A stretch of DNA of 64,000 bases from Acanthosoma haemorrhoidale (GCA_930367205.1 OV884015.1:110362509-110426508), one strand, 5' to 3'; positions 24,501 through 36,760 are shown, counted from the stretch's first letter. A program made the numbers and translations. Notes: a model not told the origin generated them from the letters alone.

Positions 24501-27413
24501 ACTTTGAAAAATGAACAATAATCCTACTAACATAAGAGGGTGGTCTGAAAAGTTTCCGACCTCGACGAGATAGGAGCAGTCGTAAATAAAAGCTAGTGAA
24601 TTTCGTTGTTCATCTGTCGACAGTTACTCACCAAAGTTTCAGCCATTTTGGACGCGCAGTTGTGTAACAGTCGATGTGAGTGTTTTTATGAAAATGGACA
24701 AAATCGAGTATCGAGCTGTCATTAAATATTTTTTTTTGAAAGGCAATACGCCTACGCAAATCAAAGATGAGTTGGATCCTGTGTATGGGGACTCTGCACC
24801 ATCATTTACCACAGTGAAATTTTGGGCAGCTGAATTTAAACGTGGTATTAAGAGCTTGGGAGACGATGAACGTCCGGGGCGTCCAAAAACTGCGACTACC
24901 GACGAAAACATCGCCAAAGTTCGCCAAATGGTGCTAGACGACCGCCGAATTAAAGTGAGAAAGATAGCAGAGGTTATGAACATGTCAAAAGAACGTGTTT
25001 GTCACATATTAAATCAATATTTAGAGAGGAGAAAGCTGTCCGCGCGTTGGGTGCCGCGTTTGCTCACGTTAGACCAAAAACGTGTTTGAATGAACATTTC
25101 CAACGCTCTGTTGGCGCAATAAATCCGAGTTTTGGTGCCAATTAATTACTGTGGATGAAACTTGGATACACCATTATATGCCCGAAACAAAAATAAAGTC
25201 CAAACAGTGGACTGCAAAGGGGGAACCGGCTCCAAAAAAAGCAAAAACTGTTTTTTGGGATAGTCATGGAGTTATTTTAATCGATTATCTTCAAAAAGGA
25301 AAAACCATTACAGGACCATACTACGCATCATTACTTGACAAGCTGAAGGCAGAAAAAGAAAATCCTGTTTCACCAAGAAAACGCACCGTCTCACACCTTA
25401 GTGGTTGCTATGGTGAAAATCCATGAATTACGGTTTCAACTGCTTGACCATCCACCTTACTCACCAGATCTAGCTCCAAGCGACTTCTTTTTGTTCCCAC
25501 ATCTAAAAATTGCGCTCGGAGGACAGAGGTTTTCGTCAAATGAAGAGGCAATCACCTTCGTGAACGATTATTTTGCAGAGAAAAACGCCGAGTACTATTT
25601 GGACGGGTTACAGAGATGGGAGCATCGCTGGGAGAAGTGTGTAGAGTTACAAGGAGACTATGTTGAAAAATAAAAAATAAATTTCTGAAAAAACGTCTTG
25701 TATCTTTGTTAGGTCGGAAACTTTTCAGACCACCCTCGTAGTACCATAATCATTCTAAAACTATAAGTGTTGAGCCCAGGAGACAAATGATCATAGTCTG
25801 ATTCAACCATTTGGTACACCTTTAAACATCGAATATTTGGTAGGGAGACTGGCCGAGACAAAGAAATGGTTCACAGTCTTCTGCCATGCCCTTACCATTC
25901 ATTCCACCACATAGAAGTTATAAGATATTCCAACCAGACATACTAAGAAAATTTGCTGAAACCTAAACTACTAGGGTTTATAGGCCAGACTCGGGGGGTC
26001 AGCAGAGATTAGATAAAAAAGAACCCATGGAGTAGAAAGGTTATCGGAAGGGTTGGGTTCACAGATGGAAGAACTATAGAGTCTAACCCACTTCTTAATC
26101 TCTTAAGAGTACAAAGGCAGAAATGGCAAAGTGGAGGAACGAGGAATAGAACACTATTGGGCTAGAAATGTAAGCAGTTCGTTGTGTTCTCTTTTACCCA
26201 AAAGTTTACACTACTACACCAATGAACTTCAAACATTATAATTTCTATGACAAGTTTCTAATAAACGAAAATAAACAGTAGCAGCGCTAACAGTGAAATG
26301 ATGACACAAAAGAGCCTTTTTAATAAAAAAAAAAACAAAAATATTTTTGTGGCCTTGATCGTTTTACAGGTGGACTGTAAATGTAGCATCATTTTAATAT
26401 AATCTTAACAATTCCCTACCTGTTCTTTGCTTTTCTTTCTTTCAATATAGTCAAGAGGATCAGAAACTTCTATGTAAAGATCATTTTCTGTATTAACCTA
26501 TGAAAAAAATTAATTATTCATTTTATTTTTAATATATTAAGCAGATTTTGGATTTTTTTTTAAATATATTTTAATGAAGGAATCAAGAATGATGAATTAC
26601 ATAATCTGATGGAATCTTGTGGGAACCGGATTCTGAATCATCAGCCACCACTTCTTCGATCTCAACTCTTTTTCTCACAATGTTTAACTGTTCCATGAGA
26701 GACCCACATTTAGACGACGCTTGGTGCAAGCGCTCTTGGACCGCTACAAAGAAATGATACCATTACGCATAAGTGGTCTTTTAATAATCTAACCTAACTG
26801 TCTTCTTAAAAAGAGGATACATTTCAAATAGTAGAAAAATGATCACAACTTGCCTGCTAGTACACTACGAGGCCCCGATTTCTCCATGATGTCTATCCAC
26901 TTTGGAAACTTATCTTAGGGTTATTAAACCAAACCCTAATAAACTTTTTGTAAAGACAGCATGAACATTTAAGATTCTAGAGCCCATTGGTGAAGAAATG
27001 AATTCTAATACTGTCAAATGCTGTTGGCATTTGGGTATCTACTCAGGCTACGTAATCAATACTGTACAGCTTTCTATACTAATTTAATTATTTTCAGATT
27101 CTATTTACTTTTTAAACAGCCATGTGACATACATCTGGCTGTTCATTATAAAATTAGGCTAAATTTTCCCCTTCCACATGTTTCTGTACTCCATTAATGA
27201 TTGAAGTAAAATTCTTCTTAGGATCGAAACTCCAGTTTAACCAGCCATTTCCTAAAGATAGGATGTCGAAATGTTTTACAAAAATAAACTTAACATCGCT
27301 TTTTTATCTACCTGAGCCGATCTGCCAACAAACCTTCGACCATCGACATATTCACGGCTAACAATGAACTCACAGTGTAAAATTCTTCTTGTTTTCCTTT
27401 CACTGGCTACCAT
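15579..27413 (-). CDS. unrecognised Lys/Ser-rich protein, nine exons
   Basis: Exons read by eye (reverse strand): 27413-27312, 26908-26854, 26743-26601, 26497-26420, 22468-22377, 20883-20766, 20280-20167, 19134-17152 and 15707-15579. They join in phase into about 937 residues. The ATG at 27413 follows AT-rich upstream sequence. The N-terminal part is compact (ILHCEFIVSREYVDGRRFVG, FPKWIDIMEKSG, VQERLHQASSKCGSLMEQL). The 661-codon exon is low-complexity: an acidic Ser-rich start (SSDEDSSLSLCSSSDDE), then several hundred Lys/Ser/Thr/Asn-rich residues, probably disordered. It ends in a conserved-looking block with KVCPACVVRD, DERPIDPWDTEYHSKRF and RCTCMPRNTV, where four Cys could bind a metal. 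Two donors are GC (after 26854 and 20766). Acceptors at 22469, 20884 and 19135 are second-choice AGs chosen for phase and are the weak points. I do not recognise the family. Many basic residues suggest a nuclear or cytoskeletal protein, but this is inference. Confidence 0.7.
16294..16428 (-). other. 45-codon open frame in the last intron
   Basis: A reverse frame from ATG 16428 to a stop at 16294 reads MNALNQPMAQSEKVWHNLRK and continues with a basic run. The composition is protein-like and the frame stays open upstream for several codons. No family is recognised. It could be part of a transposon-derived frame or chance. Not claimed as a gene. Confidence 0.2.
20884..22376. other. intron of the reverse-strand gene, no other feature
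   Basis: About 1.5 kb of AT-rich intron with A runs near 21510 and 22330. No transposon or exon is recognised in it. Confidence 0.4.
24535..25738 (+). mobile_element. full-length but inactivated mariner element
   Basis: The element is 1204 bp between TA dinucleotides (24533-24534 and 25739-25740). Its ends are near-perfect inverted repeats of about 27 bp (GAGGGTGGTCTGAAAAGTTT at the left). Length, TA target and DD34D-type transposase fragments identify a mariner. It sits in the 4-kb intron of the reverse-strand gene, in antisense orientation to it. Confidence 0.92.
24676..25673 (+). pseudogene. mariner transposase, frameshifted and partly deleted
   Basis: Three frame segments cover the transposase. 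24676-25089 carries the N-terminal helix-turn-helix region (EYRAVIKYFFLKG, GRPKTATT, LSARWVPRLLT). 25151-25426 carries VDETWIHHY with the first catalytic Asp and GEPAPKKAKTVFWD, lacking about ten residues usual before VFWD. 25401-25673 carries YSPDLAPSDFFLFPHL with the third Asp and the normal GDYVEK end. The HQDNAP motif with the second Asp is lost in a rearranged stretch at about 25365-25400. A stop after 25089 and this loss make it non-functional. Confidence 0.88.
25739..26419. other. intron sequence right of the mariner
   Basis: About 0.68 kb between the mariner and the exon at 26420-26497. A moderately GC-rich part (25770-26160) is probably old transposon sequence, but no frame or motif could be recognised. 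Confidence 0.35.
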
Positions 27414-27601
27414 TATATATAAGTTTAGTAAGTAATAGTTTATTCTAGTGTAGACCACTAAGCCCAGTATGACTTCCTCGTACTCACTTCATTAGCAAAG
27501 ATAACAAATCGAAAATGCTTTCAATTCATTGGTAAAGTTAATTAAAGTTCAAAAGCAGTAATTAGGTTTGTATTTTAATGATGAATTTTCTTTTATTGTA
27601 G
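27414..27601. promoter_or_regulatory. possible bidirectional promoter region
   Basis: Only 188 bp separate the ATG of the reverse-strand gene (27413) from the first supported exon of a forward-strand gene candidate (27602). Such divergent close pairs often share a promoter. No specific motif is visible, and a first exon of the forward gene could also lie here. Inference from layout only. Confidence 0.3.
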
Positions 27602-30600
27602 AAATCGCCATGGTCTGCTACAACAAGTGGACTTGTTAAATTATCTTATGACAGGTCCAACAACTTCTATCTTAGATTAAATCTTTTCAACCTTCCATTT
27701 GAGGAATGTCACACCCTAGCTTCACCCAATGTTAAAAAAGTAGTTTTCGGTTTCGAGGTTCATCTTTAAAGACAAGCTTCGTCGAGAGCTAGGTTAGGAT
27801 TGCAGACTGTTATCATCAGGTTATCCTTGGAAATCTCCTTTTCTTCTTTTTCGAAGTGTCTATTTCCAGGAGGGTGTAAGAGTATTGGAGAGGCCATGAG
27901 GGAACTAAAGTACATTGGTGTTAAGTAGTTGGGATGGTAATTCCAGTAGGCAGCCATATGCAATAGGACCAGTGTCACGAGTTGAGTGTTTACATATGTT
28001 ATTCCTTTCTGAAAAAGTGCTTATTAAAAACCTAATTGTTTGAAATCTTTTCGTCTGTTATATAAAGATTTTAGCCCTTGGTTTAGAACAATAACAATTA
28101 GTATAGTAAGATATTTTAAAGCATATTTGTAAAAATATATTATTTAATCAGACTTGCAGTTTTTATACCTTCGATTCTGTAATCTTATAAAACATTAAAA
28201 TGATAAACTAGAAATTTATTTTGATGAAACCATCTGTAACAATTAATACAATTACACAACTGATAGAACGACCCATTTCAACTGGTCCTGAAGAGGCGTG
28301 GCCTCTAGTCTTCCCCAATCTTTTCCCTTTAGGTTGTCCTCTCCATTACTCTTCCGACCTCCTTGGTCTACTTGACAGATCTTAAGTTTCGTGGAGCTAG
28401 TGTCTTGGTTGTCCGCATCCTTACTAACTTCTTTGAAATTGCACTTGATTTTCTAATCTTTTTATTTCAATTTCTTGTCTTTTTTTTTTTGTGTTAAAAT
28501 GGAGGGCAAAAGTTCTTGGGCTACCATGAGCTCGCCCAATTTATTGAATGTTATCAACAGAAAACTCATTGTCATGTGATTAAAGTTCTTTATTAATATT
28601 GTACTAATAATTTAATACATTATTAATCTTTCTTGTTAATCTACTAACTAAACCTTTACCAATCTTATATATCCGAACTATCAGCGATTCTGAAGTTTCA
28701 CAGTGCCCCCCACTGTGAAAAAATATTTTATTTTTTTTACATTATTTTGTATCATTCTCTAACATTTATACAAATCATATAGTAAAAAACTTATCTCAAA
28801 TTATGTCCAGGAAAAGTACAAATTGGCAAATAAAGACCTAATTTATTATTCAATTAAGTATAGATGTGTAGCCGGAGGAAAATATGAACAATGAACATTC
28901 CGGATACTTAGTGAGATAATCCAGGAATCCTTAGTTAATTCTACTGGTAAATTTAGGACTTTTAATTTGCAGAACCAACAAAAAGGTGAAGGATGGAATC
29001 TAAATTAGCCAGCTTATAAATAGTGAGAAATTGATACCACTTGTGCAATACTTGACAAACCCGGTGTTTAACACGATAACCCCCGCTCCATTCCCCTAGC
29101 GATGGCAGGACGCTGTCGTGGCTGGAACGCTTTAGTCTTAGGTTCTAGGTTTAGGTTTTAGTTTGTAAGTTTTTTTCTCCCACTTTTTTAAACTGAAGGT
29201 GAGCCCCATCACCTTGTAATGTATTTATGTCTTTTCCTTTTAACTTCAATCTTATATATGTAACCCAACCTCCTTCAAATGCATCTGTGCATAGCAGAAT
29301 GAGAAGATAAATTTGTTAGTTCTTGTTCATTGATTGTTCATATTTTCACATTGTTAAATTCAAAGGGGTTAATCTTGGTTGATTAACCACATTCATAGCA
29401 GAAGAAACGGTAGATCTAACTCCCAGCCCTTAATTAATTTGCTTCATCAATCTCTATGTGCAAATAATCTGTATGGATTAGTATTTGTCTTTTATAAGTG
29501 TAGATTACAAAAGCATTGAAAGGTAAGAAAGGTCATCGAACATTGTATTGTAAGGAACAATCCTTCCACCAAGTGTCCCGATATTAATTGAAGGCTCTGT
29601 GCCATATTTCTTACATCATTTTATCGTAATATTTTTATAATTTATTCTTCTAGTGCTCTGCGGAAGGGCCCTTTCTTATTAATATTGGAAAGGCAGACGA
29701 TGGGGGTAGAGTCTTGTGATCAAGGATTTTGTGGATGCTCACGACCATCCCAATCAATAACCATTTATTATAAGCCCTACCTTAACAGCGAAGATTATCT
29801 TCTCAACACCGGTGTGAGATAGCTAATATATTGAATCTAAGGCGCAATATAAAATTAGTGAACAATTTGATTCTAGAGATCAAAGGGAAATCCCTAGCGA
29901 GCAAAGCTATTCATAATATTAAGCAGAGACCTTTAGTAGGATTTTGATGACTTTATGTAATTAGAGTAAAAATTACCCATTATTAATTAGGGCAACAAGA
30001 TCTTTATTTTGAAACCCTTCTCAATAGGAAAGGAAATTTATTTTGACTATCAAGTTATTAATAACTTTACTTGCAAAATATAATTTCTCTGACTGAATGA
30101 ATCTATTACAATTTTGAACACTATTTTAATAACATTTTATCATAGTTACAATTCAAAAATTATATATTATATATCAATCAAGGTGACAGGATCTTTAATA
30201 CGATAATCAGTATTATGGCAAAATATATTTTATAATTATCAAGTAATTAATTAGTTATGAAATATAATTATCACTACTTGCAAGGGAGGCCTGAAAAACT
30301 GGGCCGATGGATTTACTGTAAATTATTTTTTTTTGTGTTTGGAGTTCACAAAACGCCCAAAGATTATTGCTGAATGTTATAAATGCCATTTACATATTGT
30401 TAATAAAGGGCTCGAGAACTTTAATTTGATGACTTTCTCAATATGATATAAACCGATGTGCATGATCATGTGTACATTCGCTCACTTATCTTATAGACAA
30501 TGACCTCGTGAGAAGTATTATCCTGAATACAGTAGATTAAATTAATGAAAATAACTAACGGGATGCCGATTCAAGACAAATAGTAACAGCCTCAGCTTGA

Positions 30601-32727
30601 TTGTCTGTCGTACCCACCAGAAACCATTCAATTAGGTAAAAAACAATTTACCATATCAAGTTTTATTTATATACAACACTCTAATGAACTCTCTTTTATG
30701 TCTTGCTAACTAATTACCGGAAACGGTCTAAAAGTATGAGATAAAAATAGTATCACAAAAGTCAAACAGAACCATCTCTCAACATTAAAAAAAGTTCATT
30801 CAATTAAGACTTATTTTAGAATAAATAGTGGACATATTGGTGTGATCATTTTTTAATTCCATGATCATCAGATATGGGAGTTAATTGATAATCATCATAA
30901 TAAATAAAGAACATTGTTTGGATACGTAGGATGGTAAGTATAAACATGGTTAAACAATGAAAAACTGATTTAATCTTTGTTTATTAACATCATCTGGACA
31001 CTTCAATGCTTTATTTACATGAAAGTAACTTATTCTTGTGTATAGAACTTATGAATACAACTTTTATAGATAATATAATAGTTCATCACTATACTAATCT
31101 AAGTTTACGAAACTATTTAATACTTGAATATATGAAATTTCACAAAGAAGTTAGATCGATTAACCATTAATTAATTGGAGTGCCAAGCATACACATATAG
31201 TTGCATTTTAAGTAAATAGAAAGAGCTGAATGAATAAAAGTATTAATTGGAGTTTCTTAGTTATATTTAAACAGTTAAACACGATAACCCCCGCTCCGTT
31301 CCCCCATCGATGGCAGGACGCTGTCGAGGCAGGAACGTTTTAGTCTTAGGTTCTAGTTTTAGGTTTTAGTTTGTAGTTTTTTTCCTAAATTGTAGGTGAG
31401 CCCCATCACCTAGTCCTGTACCCAGTGATTTGTAATTTTAACTTCAAATAGAATATTGTTATTGTAATTCTACCCTCCTTCGAATGCGTCTGCAGTAAGA
31501 GAAACTTGTAAATCAAAAATTTGTAAATTGTAAAACATTTTTATAAATAAAGGGGTTGAAATTAAAAAAACAAAAAAAACATCTATTTTGATTAGACAAT
31601 GTAACTCAAATGTCTCTCACTTCTAAAATAACATTTGCTCTTTCAATAGCGTAACTGAAGCTATAATAGTCTACGTTCATGTGAAACAGCAACTTGACCG
31701 TGACAAGTTGAGGCAAGTTATAAGAGACATTGGACAACAGCAAATGAAAAAAACTCAAAATTCATATATAACAGAAGACATTAACATCAAAGTACAAAGA
31801 AATTGAGGCGGTGAGGATTAAACTCCCATTGCTCATAACCAATTTCGAGATCTAATAATTTTGAAAATAATTATTGGGCTTTAGCGTTTGTTCTTGACTA
31901 ATAATTTTTGCGAGATTTATTAGTTTCCTGGGTACTTTTCCTTTGGGGATGGGGGAATGGGAATGAGGGGTCTCATGAGGGTAAATGAGAAGTTACCCGA
32001 ATGCAAATTCAGACCAGAAATCCAAAATAAGGGTTTGGAGCATTGGTAAACTACGTTTCCAAAATCATTTTTGTGACATGTTCGCATTAAATTTAATCCT
32101 GGTTATGGAATTAGATATTTGTTAGTCTTTGGCAAAGGTCAAAGTTTCATAAGGACATTCATTTAAATTTGTCTTAGCAGATATTTTAGTTATAACTTAA
32201 ATCGCAGACTTCTCTACCGATCTTAACAAATATTGACATTATTGATGTGATAAATGAAGTTCTGCAATAATTAAGTAGGTTGGGTATTATAAGTTACATT
32301 TTTTTCATATGTGTTGCTGTCTTTTGCTACCTGCCTGTCTTGAAATATCTGTCCTAATGACAGGACATTGCCTACTTTCAATGGTAGTTTTATTTATTCA
32401 ATCCTGTCTGCCTAAATTGCTAATGGAAATAATCTAAAAAATATTGAATATTGATTAGTAAAATCTAAAAATATTTGTTGAATGCCTATTTAAGTAAATT
32501 AAGACAGTTTTTATCCCTGAGTAACTAATATTTCAGAGAAACTTTTTTGAATAAAACTGTTATTACTATTAATGTTTAGAAAATGTCATGTTTTAGTTCT
32601 TTAATGCTAAATATACATTGATTAAACTCTGTTGGTTTTACAGGTGATCAAAATCATGAGAAGACTTCAAATGACATCTATCCTAAAAGATGATCTAGAA
32701 TCTATTTTCAAAGATGACTGCTTTTAA
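27602..32727 (+). CDS. small hypothetical protein, three 3' exons, 5' end not found
   Basis: Three exons with good borders join in phase: 27602-27655 (after TTTTATTGTAG; ends GACAG before GTCCAA), 31650-31791 (after TTTCAATAG; ends before GTACAA) and 32644-32727 (after GTTTTACAG; ends at TAA). The peptide includes SPWSATTSGLVKLSYD, VTEAIIVYVHVKQQLDRDKL and MTSILKDDLESIFKDDCF. AATAAA follows about 40 bp after the stop. The middle exon is charged and helix-like, and all three are free of stops. No start codon could be joined in phase, and I do not recognise the family. Exon 1 also reads openly for 56 codons without splicing. The two larger introns contain Jockey-like 3' ends. Confidence 0.4.
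28000..29040. other. intron/intergenic sequence, little to assign
   Basis: AT-rich. The reverse strand of 28260-28450 has a LEATPLQDQLKWV-like stretch that might be a non-LTR retrotransposon end, but the match is too short to call. Nothing else is seen. Confidence 0.3.
29044..29335 (+). mobile_element. Jockey-like LINE 3' end, copy 1
   Basis: Begins with ACTTGACAAACCCGGTGTTT, then AACACGATAACCCCCGCTCC, TGGCAGGACGCTGTC and a conserved GTGAGCCCCATCACC block, ending in AATGCATCTG. The same order recurs at 31275, 38850, 39115, 39680, 40015 and 52590. In the 39.7-40.4 kb copies the sequence continues upstream into a Jockey-type reverse transcriptase C-terminus, which identifies the family. The copy is 5'-truncated, as usual for LINEs. 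Confidence 0.8.
29336..31270. other. AT-rich sequence, no feature recognised
   Basis: Between two LINE 3' ends. Small GC-rich patches (29640-29760) and otherwise AT-rich DNA. No exon, RNA gene or transposon motif could be supported. Confidence 0.4.
31275..31562 (+). mobile_element. Jockey-like LINE 3' end, copy 2
   Basis: Same family as 29044-29335: AACACGATAACCCCCGCTCC, GGCAGGACGCTGTC, GTGAGCCCCATCACCTAG and CTTCGAATGCGTCTGC, ending in an A-rich tail (about 31560-31580). 5'-truncated. Confidence 0.8.
31940..32050 (+). mobile_element. SINE family A, copy 2 (5'-truncated)
   Basis: Shares TCTCATGAGGGTAAATGAG and the following TTACCCGAAT with the SINE at 6030-6180. The tRNA-like head is missing. 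Confidence 0.5.
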
Positions 32728-35700
32728 ATTGTATATTATTGTAATTAGAAATTGTGTAAATTTTTAAATAAATATTTTATTAGTTCTATGAATTTCTTGC
32801 CTTATAACCACTATCACCTATACAGTTGGTGTTTGCCAGTCATAATATGATATGACATTGGTCGCAGATAGGTGTTGTAACGACTGTAACCAAGTATTTA
32901 TTAGTCAATTTAGTAAGTTCTGTCCTAGATCTGGTTAAAATTACTTCCTGTCTTTTAATATTTTTATGTCCCATTTGTGAACTGTCTAATTTTTCTGTTT
33001 TAATTTTCATTAATGATTGTCTTGTAAATTTGCAAGTTATTCAATATTTTTATTTATAACTATCGTATAAGTACTGTTGGGGATTTGTTTGCAACCGATA
33101 TGTCAAGCTGAAATCGTAGATTTCCTCAGCTATTCCATTACCTTTTACATGAGAATGATCTCATGATCTAGACTAATGCCTAGTATTGAGTAATAGTCGA
33201 AGTACTTATCTTGTTTAAGTCTAAGTACATATTGGCGTAATACTTTATATATATTTTTAATAAAACTTACTTCAAATCCCACAGTAATATGAGGCCAAAG
33301 TTGCTAATTTACCCGAAACAATTGAATTAACAGACTCAAGCTTCCCGAGTTCAGTAGACAGCAAACATTACACTTAACATTCGCCCCAGAATCATTTTTA
33401 TAGTTGTAGCATTCTAACAGCTTCTTCAGCACAGGAGTATCAATACAGACCAACTCTGACCTCTAATCACCTCAGATTCGTATGACGGGAAGAGACAAGA
33501 TCAAATTGAGTTATAATTAATAAGATTTAATATCTTTTCTTTTGTAATATACTGGTCTCGACCAAACCTAGGAAAAGTAATGTACATTGACCCTTTTAGT
33601 TAGTCTGTTTAAGTTGTGTTAGGCGGTGAAGAAGTGGGAAGAGAGATGCGCACTAGCCCATCAATCTTTCCGCTCCCTTCCGGCAAACTCAACTTAGATT
33701 AGATTCTACGTAGACATGCACTACATTTACCAACGACTGTAACAACCTTAATAAGTTTTATCTGCCACAGAAGCCTTTATAATGTAAAAGTTATTAATTA
33801 TTCAAGAATGATAATTTTGTTCAATATCATAACCATATGACATTATGTACTGTTATAATGGCAGATCCAAAACATATGTGAAGGTATTCAAAAATACAAT
33901 TAAAATAATTTTTCTTTTCAACATTAATTGTATGAATAATAAATAAGCCTCTTATATATACTTTATGAAATTTTAATATACTTAAGCCTTAAAATATTTA
34001 CATTTTTCTACATTATTATGAACAGTAATGTGCCATTAGTTAAAAATAATTGAACTTTATTAAATAATAAAACAAAATAAAAGATCAGTACTTCAATTCA
34101 AAACTGTTATTCAAACTCTTTGTTTTAGTGGTTCAAATTCTTTTCTAATTCTTTATTTATTTTTGTTTTATATTTATTACTTTAAATCAAACAAGATAAT
34201 AATTGAAGGTAAAGTGAAGGTAAAGGTTATAAGATAGACAACATACACATATTAATGATTATCATACCATTTTAACGATACTGTATAATTGTTTGTTTAA
34301 TTATTTATTTAACACCTCGTTATATACCCCTCTTCAGAGAGTGAAAGCTACGCTAGCAGGACCAGCCCAGTTCTATTTAAGGTAGTGGAATAAATACCCT
34401 GTACGTCTAGGGATTTGATCCTAGAATCTTTGTTTCATGCGTTGTTTATTTATTTATTAAAAGAGTTAACGAACAATTATATTGTTTCAAACAATATGAA
34501 CACCTCTCTACAAGAAAGAAGCCACTACCTCAAGTAAGGCGTGCTAAAATGTTATAGAAGAAAGTTTGGCTGGTCAATCAACTCAAATATAGGTAAACAA
34601 AAAAAAAAATCAATGAATACACAGTGAAGATGTTTCTGAAACCTACGGAAGATCATCATTGTTACTGTTGTAAGAAGAAATCGTTCAGGCCGTGATTTGA
34701 GAGAGAAAATAAAAACGTTGATGCCATAAGACTCTTAATCGGGGCAAAAGTAAAATATTTTTCGAAAGAAAAATGGCTGGAAGTTAGTGTTAATTACGTT
34801 CAGAAGTTATCTATTACTTTACCTGAAGTTACGACCATTTAGATGAAAAATTGAATTATGATTCAGTAAAACTGTAATGTGACTGCTAACTGCCTCGGCT
34901 CCCCTAAGGATTTTTTTATTTTAATGCAATGGCTCCAATCAAGAATAACTCAGCTTTATGAGCAAAAATGATTAGCTATTTTCATAAAAAACGTAACGAA
35001 TCATTGGGACTATAAAGTTTAAGATGGCTAGCTTTGACCTCACTAATTCCTCAGTGCCACTTCATAGGTCAAACGGCCATCTCTTCATGAAGTGCAGCTT
35101 CAAAGAAATCATTTTTAATTGATAATAACATGTTTATCATCATAACAACGGGCTCAAACTATGTTGAGAAATAATAAATTAATTCATGATGCTTTTCAGG
35201 TAAAAGTATATAGTCACATTAAAAACAATAATACAAAATTGACACTCTCTTAAAAAGTTTGTTTATACATTTTTATGAAATTAGGTTTATCTTGTCATAG
35301 CAACCAGTATCATTTTGGAGAATTTAAACAGTTTGTTTTGTTGACTCGTTAACAAATCATAATTTGAAAACGTGTTCTTTCTTAGGTATAATGGCCGGTC
35401 TGACTGATACAGGATCTGAAGGTTGTGGGGCAAATTTATTTCACTTTTTGGCCACTTATCTTCCATCCGCAGTAGTGAAGCATACTTTGGACTTTTACAA
35501 TCCTCTCTTACTGTCAGAAAATAACATACATCTAGGGCACACTTTAGTATTTAAATAAACACTCCTCGTTTTCTCTGCAATATTATCTATTATTAAATAA
35601 TAAGCTCTAAGCTGCCATCCTGAGTTATGAAAATAAAAATTAAAAGTCCTATGATAAAAATATCAAGCGTACATTATGATACCATCAAAATTAATTATTG

Positions 35701-36079
35701 ATAGTCAAAACAATAAATAATGTTCTCAATTAATAAAATGTAACAATTTAAATTGCACAACTGCATGTAAAATTTATTAAGTTGACTAAACAATCTTATT
35801 TACAATTAAATCAAACTCTAATAAAATATTAAGTTTATGACCACTCACCTTATTAATGATCTTAAATTTCATCAATAAACAATAGAACAGTTTTAACAGG
35901 CTAGTTGGTAGAACTGATTTACCTTGACCAATAGATTATTTACGTACAGAGGGAGTGGTTTTCTTAGCGTTCTTATGCTCACTATTTCTTCTGTTCTGTC
36001 AATATTGTCTGATATGAGGGAATTTAATTTAATATCTACACTTTATAAGCTATTAATTAATTTTCTGTTATTAAGATAG
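32728..36079. other. intergenic region between the small gene and the PIAS gene
   Basis: 3.3 kb of AT-rich sequence. A forward open frame at 35364-35558 follows a TTTCTTAG acceptor-like site and contains MAGLTDTGSEGCGANLFHFL, but no partner exon or family was found. A stretch at 34300-34440 contains GGGATTTGATCC and could be a decayed tRNA-like SINE. Nothing else is supported. Confidence 0.4.
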
Positions 36080-36337
36080 TGAAGCAAAACTCTATGCGGG
36101 GCATCCTGATCTTATCTGAAAGGTATAGGCTGACCATCGGTTGTCACTGTAGTTAGTAGGTGGCGCTGAGGTCTACGGTGGTTAGGCGATAGCTGCTACT
36201 TATTCATTCAAGTATATGCTCATGAAATTGAGTCGTCCTTGACTAGACCAATCCTCTAACAAAAATCTTTGAGCGAGCCGGGGCTCGACCTGGATCTCCG
36301 CAGCTATAAGTCAGTATGCTAACCACTAGGCCATCAT
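36080..36337 (-). mobile_element. tRNA-derived SINE, family A, copy 3
   Basis: Read on the reverse strand, 36337 opens GATGGCCTAGTGGTTAGCAT (A box TGGCCTAGTGG) and continues to AGGTCGAGCCCCGG (B box). Then comes a body with GACTCAATTTCATGAGCATA and an AATGAATAAGTAGCAGC end, corresponding to the body of the copy at 6030-6180. This copy best preserves the pol III promoter. The remaining part to 36080 may be a further SINE body or flank. Confidence 0.65.
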
Positions 36338-36760
36338 TATAAGATTAATATGTTATTGTAATTATATTTTATGAAACATAATATAGAGTTTGCTTTATAA
36401 ACTTGGTGAATTTCATGTTCCGTTTGGAACTTTTAAACTGTTGTATGTAGGTTTTATTTTGTGATCACTATTTATTGTTTTCACTGTCACTATTAATTTT
36501 GATCGTCCACGAATTCACATGGTTTTTATCATTTCACTTTTTATTTTTATTTTGGTAACTGATGATGACTAGTCGAAAACATTTTAAGCAATCAATAATA
36601 ATGTGGAGAGACGGAGCACCAACTGAATAATAATTTATTACATTTTACCTTAAGTAACTAACATAATTTCTTTACAATATTTCCTGCTCATTAAGAATGT
36701 AAATACTTGTTTTTAGGAAGGGGCTATTACGAAATCCTATTTGAATAAGAATATAATTTA

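Noticed and set aside
28260..28450. Non-LTR retrotransposon end on the reverse strand
   Set aside because: Only a short DQLKWV stretch is suggestive; no second motif supports it.
35364..35558. Possible upstream exon of the PIAS gene
   Set aside because: It follows an acceptor-like TTTCTTAG, but the peptide does not resemble a SAP domain and no donor joins it in phase to 36761 or 36935.
36270..36337. Genuine tRNA gene on the reverse strand
   Set aside because: A and B boxes are present, but the acceptor stem does not pair and the sequence continues into a SINE body shared with other copies.
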